From the NCBI GenBank assembly GCA_041485125.1, contig JBGPIT010000064.1, positions 1 through 16,603 on the forward strand: DNA of 16,603 nt, read 5' to 3'. The notes below the pieces were generated by a model. That model was given only the letters and a program-made list of their open reading frames with translations. It was not told where the DNA came from and searched no databases. The stretch's first letter is position 1; every line of letters begins with the position of its first letter. This document shows positions 9,680-16,603 of this stretch, piece after piece. Source of the DNA: JBGPIT01 sp041485125. Lineage in GTDB: Bacteria > Desulfobacterota > Binatia > UTPRO1. The translations under genes and the position numbers were made by a program.

Positions 9680-10891
9680 TCAGTGCGGGGCGTCGTGGCC
9701 GTCCCGGCGCGCGCGCGTCACCTCGCGCCGATAGAGATAGGCGACCGCGACGACGAACACGAGGTAGACCCACGCGAGCGCCAGCCAGAGAACGTGCAGC
9801 CGGCGCTCTTGGCGCGCGCCGCTCACGGCGGCGCGAACGTCGTCGTTGATCGACCGCGCGCGGCGCGCGAGGTCCTGCACCCGATCGACGTCGAGCGCGT
9901 GCTGCACCGGTCCCGCTTCGAGGACGTACGCGCGGCCCTGGCGCAGGCGAGCGTCGTAGCGGACCAGCGTCGGGGCGTGCCGCGTGGCGTCGCGCAGCTC
10001 CGCGGTGGCCGTCGCGACCGACGCCTCGGCCTGCTCGAGCAACGACGCGAGCACGGTGGCGCGCGTCGCCGCCGCGCTGCCGGCGGAGTGGCAGCCGGCG
10101 CATCCATTCTCGAACAGCGCGAGCGTCGGATGGTCGACGTCGTGGTAGCGGTGGCAGCTCGTGCATTCCGCCATCGTGCCGGCGCGCCCGGCGGCGCCGT
10201 GCGGGCCTTGCTGCAGATACTCCTCGCTCCGCGTGTGGCAGTGCCCGCAGGCCGAGGGCTCGCCGGGTCGCGGTGCCACCGCCGCATGCGCGCCATGGCA
10301 GGTGGCGCAGGTCGGCGCGACGGGATGCTGATCGACGAAGAGCGCGACGCCGTGGACGCTGCGGCGGAACTTCTCGACCACGTCGCTCGGCAGACCGTAG
10401 CTCGCCATCAGCACCGCGTCGGCGTGACAGCGCCCGCACGTCGCCGGGACGTTCTGCCGCGCGACCGGGCTCGTCGGCTCGTCCCCGCCGACGATGTCGT
10501 GGGCGCGATGGCAATCCGTGCAGACCGCGACGCGTTCGTCGCCGCGCGCGAGCGCCTGCCCGTGCTCGGAGCTCGAGTATTGCGCGAGCTGGTCGGTCGG
10601 CAGCCCGAACGGCCGCATCCGGACGGCGTCGGCGTGGCAGGAGCCGCACAGTGCCGGAATCGCGGCCCGGGACGGAACGCCGATGTACCCCTTCTCCCGC
10701 GCGTGCGCCGCCACGCTCACCGTCTCGGCGTCACCGCCGTGACACGCCGTGCAGGCGAAGTGCGCCGCGTGGACGCTCTGCTGGAGCTCGCTCTTCGACT
10801 GCGGATGACAGGTGACGCAAGACTCCTCGGCGTTCGCCCGTACCGTCGCGAGGGCGATCGCGAGCGTCACGGACGCGACGCCCGCACGCAT
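9680..10891 (-). CDS. 9-haem c-type cytochrome with C-terminal membrane anchor
   Basis: A 403-residue protein with a cleavable signal peptide (about 1-21, ending RANA), nine CXXCH motifs (first cysteines 25, 47, 82, 124, 152, 195, 215, 243, 264), a haem-free helical region (about 275-360) and one C-terminal membrane helix (about 366-387) followed by basic YRREVTRARR, so the haems face the periplasm. Position between cytochrome b and the 19-haem gene suggests it replaces cytochrome c1 or f as electron acceptor from the Rieske protein, as in Cbc-type complexes. I chose the ATG at 10891 because the signal peptide begins there; a GTG at 10900 overlapping the cytochrome b stop (GTGA) would add three residues and is a real alternative. 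The unit around Cys124-Cys152 is close to repeats in the 11-haem protein, indicating shared origin. Confidence 0.88.
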   Translation of the reverse strand: MRAGVASVTLAIALATVRANAEESCVTCHPQSKSELQQSVHAAHFACTACHGGDAETVSVAAHAREKGYIGVPSRAAIPALCGSCHADAVRMRPFGLPTDQLAQYSSSEHGQALARGDERVAVCTDCHRAHDIVGGDEPTSPVARQNVPATCGRCHADAVLMASYGLPSDVVEKFRRSVHGVALFVDQHPVAPTCATCHGAHAAVAPRPGEPSACGHCHTRSEEYLQQGPHGAAGRAGTMAECTSCHRYHDVDHPTLALFENGCAGCHSAGSAAATRATVLASLLEQAEASVATATAELRDATRHAPTLVRYDARLRQGRAYVLEAGPVQHALDVDRVQDLARRARSINDDVRAAVSGARQERRLHVLWLALAWVYLVFVVAVAYLYRREVTRARRDGHDAPH

Positions 10892-10896
10892 CCCGG

Positions 10897-11901
10897 TCAC
10901 GGCCGCCGCGCCGCGAGCGCGACCATGACGATCGCGAGCGCGCCGAGCGCCCAACGTGCGAGGCGCGCGCGCGGCGAGTCCGCGCGGCTGCGGTCGAGGA
11001 GGGGAACGAGCAGCAGCACCACGAACGTCAGGACGACGGCGAGCGCCGCGGTGCCGCCGGAGAGATGCCGCAGCACCCGGTGCGCGGGCAGGAAATACCA
11101 GCGCGGCGCGACTTCCGGAAGCGGCGTGAGTGGATCGGCGGGCGCGAGGAGCGGCGGCGCGAGCAGCGTCGCCAGCGAGAGCAGTGCCCCGCCGAGGAGG
11201 AGGATCGCGATCAGGAGACCGAGGCCGAGCGCGAGAAGGCTCCGGTCGCGCCCGCCGGTCGCGGCCGGCGCGCTGTTGATCGCGGCGTACGCGACCACGC
11301 CGAGGTGAACCGCGAGCAGGGCGACGACGAACAACGGCAAGACGCCGACGTGAAACGCGTAGAAGCGCAGCAGGACCTCCTCGCCGAGCTCCCAGCCCCC
11401 CCAGAACACGTTCAAGAGCGCGCCGCCGATGAGCGGGATCGTGGCGATCGTCTCGCGCGACGCCTCGACCGACCAATAGGCGCGCTGATCCCACGGCAGC
11501 AATGCGCCAGTGAAGGCGAACGCCAGCACGATCACGAGGAGGAGAATGCCGCTCACCCACGCGACCCGCCGCGTCCCGCGATACGCGCCTGCGAAGTAGA
11601 CGCGGACGAGGTGAGCAAGGGTCGCCGCGATCATCAAGTCGGAGCTCCACCAGTGGATCGAGCGCACCAGCCAGCCGAACCGCACGGCGTCAGTGAGGAT
11701 CGCCATGCTGTAGTGCGCGCGGTCGGCGACCGGGCGGTAGTAGACCATGAGCAACAGGCCCGTGAGCAATTGGACGGCGAAGAGTCCGAGGGCGACGCTG
11801 CCGAACGAGGGCAGCGCCGCGATCCGCGCGAGGGCCGATCGCGGCGCCGCCGCCTGTGCGGCGGGCGCCGGCGCCGCCGTCTCAGCTGCGCTCTTCTCCA
11901 C
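10897..11901 (-). CDS. Cytochrome b, b6-type, of a quinol-oxidising bc complex
   Basis: A 334-residue integral membrane protein that should carry two b haems and the quinol sites. Haem ligands are His83/His97 and His184/His199. Fourteen residues separate the second pair, the spacing of cytochrome b6 rather than bc1-type cytochrome b. The b6-like text GWLVRSIHWW and the motif GALLPWDQRAYW (132-143) are present. At the Qo site the usual PEWY is PRWY (266-269), followed by FLPAHRVLRHL. A further helix (about 284-302) and a C-terminal helix (about 315-331) follow, so it looks like b6 and a short subunit-IV-like part in one chain. The start is a GTG at 11901, inside the Rieske gene, overlapping it by 20 bases; no better start exists downstream that keeps the N-terminus. 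The first 25 residues are Ala/Pro-rich. Confidence 0.92.
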   Translation of the reverse strand: MEKSAAETAAPAPAAQAAAPRSALARIAALPSFGSVALGLFAVQLLTGLLLMVYYRPVADRAHYSMAILTDAVRFGWLVRSIHWWSSDLMIAATLAHLVRVYFAGAYRGTRRVAWVSGILLLVIVLAFAFTGALLPWDQRAYWSVEASRETIATIPLIGGALLNVFWGGWELGEEVLLRFYAFHVGVLPLFVVALLAVHLGVVAYAAINSAPAATGGRDRSLLALGLGLLIAILLLGGALLSLATLLAPPLLAPADPLTPLPEVAPRWYFLPAHRVLRHLSGGTAALAVVLTFVVLLLVPLLDRSRADSPRARLARWALGALAIVMVALAARRP

Positions 11902-12355
11902 CCGAGACCTGCACCGCGTCGCCCACCACCGCGACGCGCAAGCGCGGCAACGAGCGGCGCGGCAGCCCGGAGACGACGTTCCCGCGCTCGTCGAAGAGCC
12001 CGTTGTGGCACGGGCAGCGGAAGAGTCGGCGCTTCGCTTCCCACGTGACGACGCAGCCCTGGTGCGTGCAGAGCGCGGAGAGCGCGACGAATCCCGTCGG
12101 CAGGTTCACGACCCAGACCGGCTCGTCGTCGACGAGCACGAGCTTGCCCTCGCCCGGGACGATCTCGTTCGCGCCGGCGACCTTGCTGCGGCGCGGTCCG
12201 AGGCTCGAGCGCACGTCGTTCGGTGTGAACAGATAGGCCGTAATGGCGCCGACGACCGCGGCAGCGCCGCCGAGCAAGGTGCCGGCGAGCAGCCGTCCGA
12301 GAAAGGACCGTCGGCTCGGGTCCGACGCCGCGTGTCGCTCGTCGAGCGGCGGCAT
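11882..12355 (-). CDS. Rieske [2Fe-2S] protein of the bc complex
   Basis: A 157-residue protein with a Tat-like N-terminus (SRRSFLGRLL, residues 14-23) and a membrane helix to about 44, then a Rieske fold facing the periplasm. Cluster ligands are in CTHQGC (Cys96, His98) and CPCHNG (Cys114, His117); Cys101 and Cys116 can form the usual disulfide. Where high-potential Rieske proteins have CPCHGSxY, this one reads CPCHNGLFD, so the Ser and Tyr that hydrogen-bond the cluster are Gly119 and Phe121. Loss of those bonds is known from mutants to lower the midpoint potential, which suits menaquinol. It is followed immediately by cytochrome b with a 20-base overlap. I see no strong Shine-Dalgarno before the ATG at 12355. 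Confidence 0.95.
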   Translation of the reverse strand: MPPLDERHAASDPSRRSFLGRLLAGTLLGGAAAVVGAITAYLFTPNDVRSSLGPRRSKVAGANEIVPGEGKLVLVDDEPVWVVNLPTGFVALSALCTHQGCVVTWEAKRRLFRCPCHNGLFDERGNVVSGLPRRSLPRLRVAVVGDAVQVSGGEERS

Positions 12356-12617
12356 GTGGCCGATCAGAGGCTCACGGGCGCGTGCGGCCGATCGGCGTCA
12401 CCGCTTCGGACGCGCAGCCGATTGACGAGCCGACGCCGCCGTCCGCGGCGACCTTCCCCTGTCCCTCTTCCATGGTCTCACTGATCGGATCGTGAGCGAG
12501 CGCTTACCACGGTCATTTCAATCAGCGCAAGAAAACGTCGAGACCGACGCGTATCGGCGAACGACTAGACGTCGCCGGCACCGCTCCGCGCCAACGCGCC
12601 CGCGACACGGTCGGCGC
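12356..12617. other. Intergenic gap dividing the cytochrome cluster
   Basis: This 262-bp interval is the only sizeable gap in the cytochrome run and separates the porin/NHL/12-haem genes from the Rieske/cytochrome b genes. It contains a weak terminator-like structure near its upper end and would be the place for an internal promoter, but I see no convincing consensus. A 33-codon open frame at 12372-12473 lacks a ribosome binding site and recognisable features. Confidence 0.5.
12535..12572 (-). terminator. Possible weak terminator after the 12-haem gene
   Basis: ACGTC and GACGT form an outer stem and CCGA/TCGG an inner one, and the minus strand continues GACGTTTTC. The stems are short and imperfect and the T-run is only four long, so termination may be partial or absent. 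It lies about 46 bases after the stop of the 12-haem gene. Confidence 0.22.
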
Positions 12618-14411
12618 TCAGCGAAGGAGCGGGCGCGGGGCGCGGAGCGGCGCCGTGCGGCGCAGCGCGCGCTGCGTCTCCATCGCGAGCCCGTACTCCT
12701 TCGGCGCGTGGTCGACGCCGTGGCAAGTGAGAAAGCATCGGCCGCTGCCCGCGCCGAGCGCCTGGAACTCGAGCCGGCCGCCGCTCGAGGGCGTCACGAC
12801 CGCCTGGCCGGCGCGATCGATCACCATGAAGTTCACGAGCGCGCGGTTCGTCCGCGACCCGTGCGCGTCGTGGCAGACCGCGCAGGACGCGCCGTCGGCA
12901 CCGCTGAGGTGCTGGCGGTGCGGAAAGGGCTGCGCGTCGCTCAGGACCACGGCGCGATTGTGACAGCCGTAGCACAGACGGTACGTCGCGAACGACTCAC
13001 CGATCGGCGCCCCCTCGAGCTGGTACTCGCGGGCGAGGATCGGCTCGTATTGCGAGCCGTGCGGCCCGGCGGCGCCGGTGCCACCGCCGCGCGGGCTGTC
13101 ATCGCCGTCGTGGCAGTCGGTGCAGCCGATCATCGAGGACGCGGTGTAGCCGGGCTCGAAGCCGGCGAGCGCCGGGTTTCGCCCGATCGCGACGACCGGA
13201 TGGTACGAGGCATTGCTGCTGGCGAGCTCGAGCCTCGTGTTGGTCACGTTGTCGGCGCGGGTGAGGAAGGGCGACGGCTGCTCGGTGAGACCGTGGCACT
13301 TGAAGCACACCTCGTACTCGACGCTCGCGCGCGACGTCGGGCCGCCGGCGGCGGTGACGCCGCTCACGCCCTCGACCGCGCCGGGGAGCGCCGGCGGCGC
13401 GCCGCGCGCTGCGCCGGAGGCGCGGGCGCGATGGGGCTCGTGGCAATCCGCACACTCGACGTGCCGCGGCATCGTGAGCGGATCCTCGCGCGGCTGGTGG
13501 ACGTCGGTCGTGGCGTCGATCGGATGGACGCTCGGCTTGCGGAACTCGCGCCGCAGGTCCGCCTGCGCGACGGTGCCGCCATGACAGGCGAAGCAGACGT
13601 CCTCCTCGCGCGCCGCGGTGAGCAGGCGCTCGGGATGGCCGGCCGCGTGCGGGCGGTGGCAGCCGTCGCAGGCGTTCTCGGCGACCGTCGTGAAACCGTC
13701 CTCGGGCCAGGGATTCGTGCCGGCGCCGTTCCAGGTCGCGGCGGAGGTCGCGTGCGCGCTGCTCGGCCAGTCGCGCAGCCGATGGCAGGCGAGGCAGAGC
13801 TCGCCGAAGCGCTGCTCGAGGACGAGGAACTTCGGACGCCGGTCCTCGTGCGGGTCGTGGCACGAGGTGCACTGGAGCTGGCCGGTCTCGTCGAGGCGGA
13901 CGCCGTGGGGAAGGAGCGTGGGATCGGCGAGCTCGGGAACGCGCACCGCGAGCTGCGCGTCGTAGACGAATGACACGGGATGATCGTCGGAGAGGTCGGT
14001 GCCGAGCACCGCCGCGCCGGTGAGCGGCCCGAGCGCGGGCCGTGCGCCGCCCTCGAGCTTCCGAATCGCGCCGAGCGCGAGCGTGCCGTCGTGGCACGAG
14101 AGGCAGAGGCGGCTCGCGCCGGTCGGCTGGTCCACCTCCGCTTCGAGCGTGGTGCTCTCGTAGGGCCGGTACGTGACGGCGGGCAGCTCGTGGTTCCAGA
14201 GGCCGCGTGTCGGACTGGCGTCGTGCGGCGTGTGGCAGAAGATGCAGACGTTCGTGACCTCCGGCGCGCGCGCCGTGCCCGGGCCGCTCGCCGAGAGGTT
14301 GTGCACCGTCGACTCGACGCCGGCGTGTGCCGCCGCGGCGGCGAGGACCTGCCCCGCGAGCAGCAGCGCCGCAATGCGGATGGATCGTCCGGTGGCGGCG
14401 TGCGCGCGCAT
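12618..14411 (-). CDS. 12-haem c-type cytochrome with paired-CXXCH motifs, secreted
   Basis: A 597-residue exported protein with a signal peptide (about 1-30, ending AAAAHA) and no other membrane helix. Eleven CXXCH motifs have first cysteines at 56, 103, 181, 206, 248, 273, 320, 369, 430, 480 and 510; a twelfth site is CX3CH (CFLTCH, 559-564). Motifs such as CIFCHTPH, CLSCHDGT, CTSCHDPH and CAVCHDAHGS belong to the paired-CXXCH cytochrome families common in metal-reducing bacteria. The start ATG shares one base with the stop of the NHL lipoprotein gene (TGATG), so the two are translationally coupled, and the barrel gene lies just upstream of that. This suggests it is the haem chain of a porin-cytochrome conduit or its periplasmic or extracellular partner. 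There is no lipobox, so it is not itself a lipoprotein. Confidence 0.9.
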   Translation of the reverse strand: MRAHAATGRSIRIAALLLAGQVLAAAAAHAGVESTVHNLSASGPGTARAPEVTNVCIFCHTPHDASPTRGLWNHELPAVTYRPYESTTLEAEVDQPTGASRLCLSCHDGTLALGAIRKLEGGARPALGPLTGAAVLGTDLSDDHPVSFVYDAQLAVRVPELADPTLLPHGVRLDETGQLQCTSCHDPHEDRRPKFLVLEQRFGELCLACHRLRDWPSSAHATSAATWNGAGTNPWPEDGFTTVAENACDGCHRPHAAGHPERLLTAAREEDVCFACHGGTVAQADLRREFRKPSVHPIDATTDVHQPREDPLTMPRHVECADCHEPHRARASGAARGAPPALPGAVEGVSGVTAAGGPTSRASVEYEVCFKCHGLTEQPSPFLTRADNVTNTRLELASSNASYHPVVAIGRNPALAGFEPGYTASSMIGCTDCHDGDDSPRGGGTGAAGPHGSQYEPILAREYQLEGAPIGESFATYRLCYGCHNRAVVLSDAQPFPHRQHLSGADGASCAVCHDAHGSRTNRALVNFMVIDRAGQAVVTPSSGGRLEFQALGAGSGRCFLTCHGVDHAPKEYGLAMETQRALRRTAPLRAPRPLLR

Positions 14412-15445
14412 CAATCGCTTCCCACGTACTCGAAGACCTGCACGCGCCGGTTGTACGCGTCGGCGACGTAGATGCGGTTGGCCGCGTCGACCGCGATGCC
14501 CGCCGGCATCGAGAACTGGCCCGGCAGCCGGCCGCGCGAGCCGAACGCGAGCAGCAACCGCCCATCGCGGTCGAAGACTTGGACGGCGTCGAAGAGCGCG
14601 TCGGCGACGTAGATGTGGCCGTGCGCGTCGACCGCGATGCCCTTCGGGCGCGCGAAGTCGCCGCTGCCGTCTCCCGCGTGGCCGAAACTCCAGGCGAACG
14701 TCCCCGACGCGGCGCTGAACGCGGTGACGCGGAAATTGAGCGCGTCGCTCACGAGGACCTGGTCCCCGAGGTCGGTCGTGACGAAGCCCGGATAGTTGAG
14801 CTCGCCGGGACCCGAGCCGCGCCGACCGAAGGCCGCAAGCCGCGTACCGGCGCGGTCGTAGACCGCGATGCGATGCGAGAGCGCGTCCGCGACGTAGAGG
14901 CGGCCGTCGCGCTCGTTCCAGGCGAGACCGGCGGGACGAAGAAGCTCGGGATCGTGGAGCGCGCCGATCGGCGTTCCCGCCGCGTCGAAGCGCACGACGC
15001 GGCCGAGCGCCGAGTCGGCGACGAAGAGCTCGCCGGCGTCGGTGAGCGCGACGCCGACCGGGGCGACGAAGGCCGTCGTGTCCGTCCCGACGAGCACCTC
15101 GTAGCGCTCGCGACCGAACAGGTGGACGCCGGGAAGACCGGGATCCGCGACCGCGATCCGTCCCGCGGATGCGGCGACGCCGGTCGGGCGCACCATCCGC
15201 GGCGGAGTCGCGCCGGTGATCGAGGCGAGCGTCCGACGCCACCACGACGCCTGGAGGCCGAGATCCCGCGGCTCGGTGATCGCTTGGACGTAGCGGATGC
15301 GCGGCGCCGCGGGCGGCGCCGGCCACACGAGATCGGGCGCGATCGCCGGCGGGGGTCCGCCCGCGACCCGGACGCACGCCGCGGCGGCAAGCGCCGTGAC
15401 GACGTACGCGAGCCGTCGCAGCGAGCGGGCCCGTCGCGGCGTCAT
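14411..15445 (-). CDS. NHL-repeat beta-propeller lipoprotein
   Basis: A 344-residue protein with a basic N-terminus, a hydrophobic stretch and a lipobox-like ALAAAAC (Cys24), so probably a lipoprotein. From about residue 70 it consists of repeated NHL units of the form P-x-G-I/V-A-V ... I/L-Y/F-V-A-D-A/S ... R-V/I-x-V/R-F/Y, for example GIAVDAHGHIYVADALFDAVQ and GIAVDAANRIYVADAYNRR, enough for a six-bladed propeller. NHL propellers bind proteins or other ligands and are often found beside multihaem cytochrome and outer-membrane conduit genes; here a scaffold or surface role is inferred. The ATG at 15445 overlaps the stop of the barrel gene in an ATGA and is preferred over an ATG four codons upstream. 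No haem motif is present. Confidence 0.85.
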   Translation of the reverse strand: MTPRRARSLRRLAYVVTALAAAACVRVAGGPPPAIAPDLVWPAPPAAPRIRYVQAITEPRDLGLQASWWRRTLASITGATPPRMVRPTGVAASAGRIAVADPGLPGVHLFGRERYEVLVGTDTTAFVAPVGVALTDAGELFVADSALGRVVRFDAAGTPIGALHDPELLRPAGLAWNERDGRLYVADALSHRIAVYDRAGTRLAAFGRRGSGPGELNYPGFVTTDLGDQVLVSDALNFRVTAFSAASGTFAWSFGHAGDGSGDFARPKGIAVDAHGHIYVADALFDAVQVFDRDGRLLLAFGSRGRLPGQFSMPAGIAVDAANRIYVADAYNRRVQVFEYVGSD

Positions 15446-16603
15446 CGGCCGAACCAACGCGTCACCGAGAAGTGGAAGATGTCACCCATGCTGTCCGTCC
15501 GTCCCACCGTGCGCGCCGCGTGCGTGTAGCCGAGCGTTGCCTCGATTTGCCCCACGTGCACCCGGGCGCGAAAGCCGCCCTCGAGAAAGCGCGTGTCGGT
15601 CGAAAGCGAGTCCTGCAGCGCGCGCAGTCCCGCGAACCCCTCGACGAAGACCGCCGGAAGCGGCCGCCACGTCGCGAGACCACGCCCGAAGTAGATCTGC
15701 GTCGTGCGGTTCGGGTTCGAGAAGTCGAAGAACGACTCGCCCGCCGAGAGCGAGAGGTTGACGTCGCCCGCGAGCGGATAGCTCACCAGCTGCGAGAGCT
15801 CGAACGCATTGAAGCTCAGCCGCTCGGAGCGGTAGCGCTCGTACTCCTGGCGGGCGGCGAAGGTCAGCCGGCGCTCGCTCGGCGTCCGCACCTCGAAGCC
15901 GACCCGGTCGTCGGTGATGTCCTCGATGAACCCCTCTGCGCTCTGGCCGGCCAACAGCGTCGAGTCGACTTTGGAATGGACGTAGAAGACGCCGGCCCAC
16001 GGGTAGTCCAGGGCGATGTCATAGTGCGTCGTGAGATCGGAATAGCGGAGATTCGCCGGCACCCGGAAGTCGTAGCTCACGAGCACCGACTGCCCGGGAA
16101 GAATCCGTCCGAGTGGGTTGCGATCGATCTGGATGCGGTTGCCGATCAGCGTCACGAAGAAATCGAATCCCTGGTCGAAGATCGTCGTCGCGCCCGCGTC
16201 GCTCAGCGAGATCGAGGTCTCGTCGACCGCGGGATTGTCCAGGAAGAAGGGCGCCGGCTCGTTGAACACGTGCTGCTCTTGGAAGACCGAGATCATTCCA
16301 CCCGGAAGGTTTTGATCCTGGAGCTGATAGGCCGCGCCCGCCCCGGCACTCACGACGCCGTTCCACGGGATCCGCTTGCGGTACGCGAGGTCGAGGAACG
16401 GACCGTAGTTCGTCAGGTCGCCCTGGTCGAAGGTCGATCGTGTGCCGGTCGCGCCGAGGTTCGTCGTGAGGCTCTGGTAGAGCTGATGCGTCAGGGTCGC
16501 CGACCCGCTGTGCGTCCGCGTCGTCGCGCCGCGCACCTGGAGATCGGCGAAGAGGTAGCTCAGCTGGCTCGAGAAGCCGAGCCCGTGCACGAGCCGCAGC
16601 GTC
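15442..16603 (-). CDS. Outer-membrane beta-barrel protein, N-terminus cut by window edge
   Basis: About 386 residues of the C-terminal part are visible; the start and signal peptide lie beyond the right edge. The sequence alternates polar and aromatic residues in many short strands with short turns (for example SATLTHQLYQSLTTNLGATG, RLTFAARQEYERYR, GFRARVHVGQIEATLGYTHA) and ends HFSVTRWFGR, with aromatic residues near the C-terminus as in barrel proteins recognised by the BAM machinery. A middle portion (GNRIQIDRNPLGRILPGQSVLVSYDF) looks like a small extra beta domain. No haem motif is present. Coupled to the NHL lipoprotein and 12-haem cytochrome genes, it is a good candidate for the porin sheath of a porin-cytochrome conduit, though sequence alone cannot exclude a conventional transporter. 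Confidence 0.8.
   Translation of the reverse strand, partial: TLRLVHGLGFSSQLSYLFADLQVRGATTRTHSGSATLTHQLYQSLTTNLGATGTRSTFDQGDLTNYGPFLDLAYRKRIPWNGVVSAGAGAAYQLQDQNLPGGMISVFQEQHVFNEPAPFFLDNPAVDETSISLSDAGATTIFDQGFDFFVTLIGNRIQIDRNPLGRILPGQSVLVSYDFRVPANLRYSDLTTHYDIALDYPWAGVFYVHSKVDSTLLAGQSAEGFIEDITDDRVGFEVRTPSERRLTFAARQEYERYRSERLSFNAFELSQLVSYPLAGDVNLSLSAGESFFDFSNPNRTTQIYFGRGLATWRPLPAVFVEGFAGLRALQDSLSTDTRFLEGGFRARVHVGQIEATLGYTHAARTVGRTDSMGDIFHFSVTRWFGR

Noticed and set aside
7967..11308. Very long plus-strand open frame of over 1,100 codons
   Set aside because: It is the antisense of three multihaem cytochrome genes, is Arg/Ala/Val-rich and has no domain; its length comes from high GC and few stop codons.
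12372..12473. 33-codon minus-strand open frame between the 12-haem and Rieske genes
   Set aside because: No ribosome binding site, no recognisable features, and GC-rich composition makes short open frames common.

Overview
The window is GC-rich (roughly 70% by eye), and every gene I can support lies on the minus strand, so it reads from the right edge to the left. The contents suggest an uncultured or little-studied anaerobic or facultative Gram-negative bacterium: an outer-membrane barrel, a lipoprotein, multihaem c-type cytochromes, a low-potential-type Rieske protein and a pyruvate:ferredoxin oxidoreductase. Myxococcota, Desulfobacterota and Binatota are plausible homes, but the sequence alone does not settle the phylum.

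Right block (16603 down to 5932): eight tightly packed genes that look like one electron-transfer locus. In order of transcription they are: an outer-membrane beta-barrel protein (cut by the window edge), an NHL-propeller lipoprotein, a 12-haem c-type cytochrome, then after a 262-bp gap a Rieske protein, a b6-type cytochrome b, a membrane-anchored 9-haem cytochrome, a 19-haem cytochrome with a NapC/NirT-like N-terminus, and an 11-haem cytochrome fused to a five-helix cytochrome b domain (CbcL-like architecture). Several neighbours overlap by 1-20 bases. Together they carry 51 c-haem attachment motifs (49 CXXCH, one CX3CH, one CX4CH). The simplest reading is a Cbc-type quinol-oxidising complex joined to a porin-cytochrome conduit, carrying electrons from the quinone pool across the periplasm and perhaps the outer membrane. 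Substitutions in the Rieske protein and in the PEWY motif of cytochrome b point to menaquinol rather than ubiquinol.

Middle (5931 to 4627): a 110-bp gap holds a convincing sigma-54 type -24/-12 promoter, followed by a small membrane-anchored Cys-rich protein of unknown function. After 283 bp comes a short, basic, coiled-coil phasin-like protein whose ribosome binding site sits in a strong hairpin.

Left block (4155 to 1): after a 471-bp non-coding stretch comes a wax-ester synthase/diacylglycerol acyltransferase fused to a C-terminal pair of CBS domains. Its stop codon overlaps the start of nifJ, encoding pyruvate:ferredoxin (flavodoxin) oxidoreductase, which runs off the left edge. A phasin-like protein, a storage-lipid acyltransferase with a probable energy sensor and an acetyl-CoA-producing oxidoreductase together suggest storage-lipid synthesis tied to anaerobic carbon and redox balance. 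The adjacent respiratory locus would serve the other side of electron disposal.
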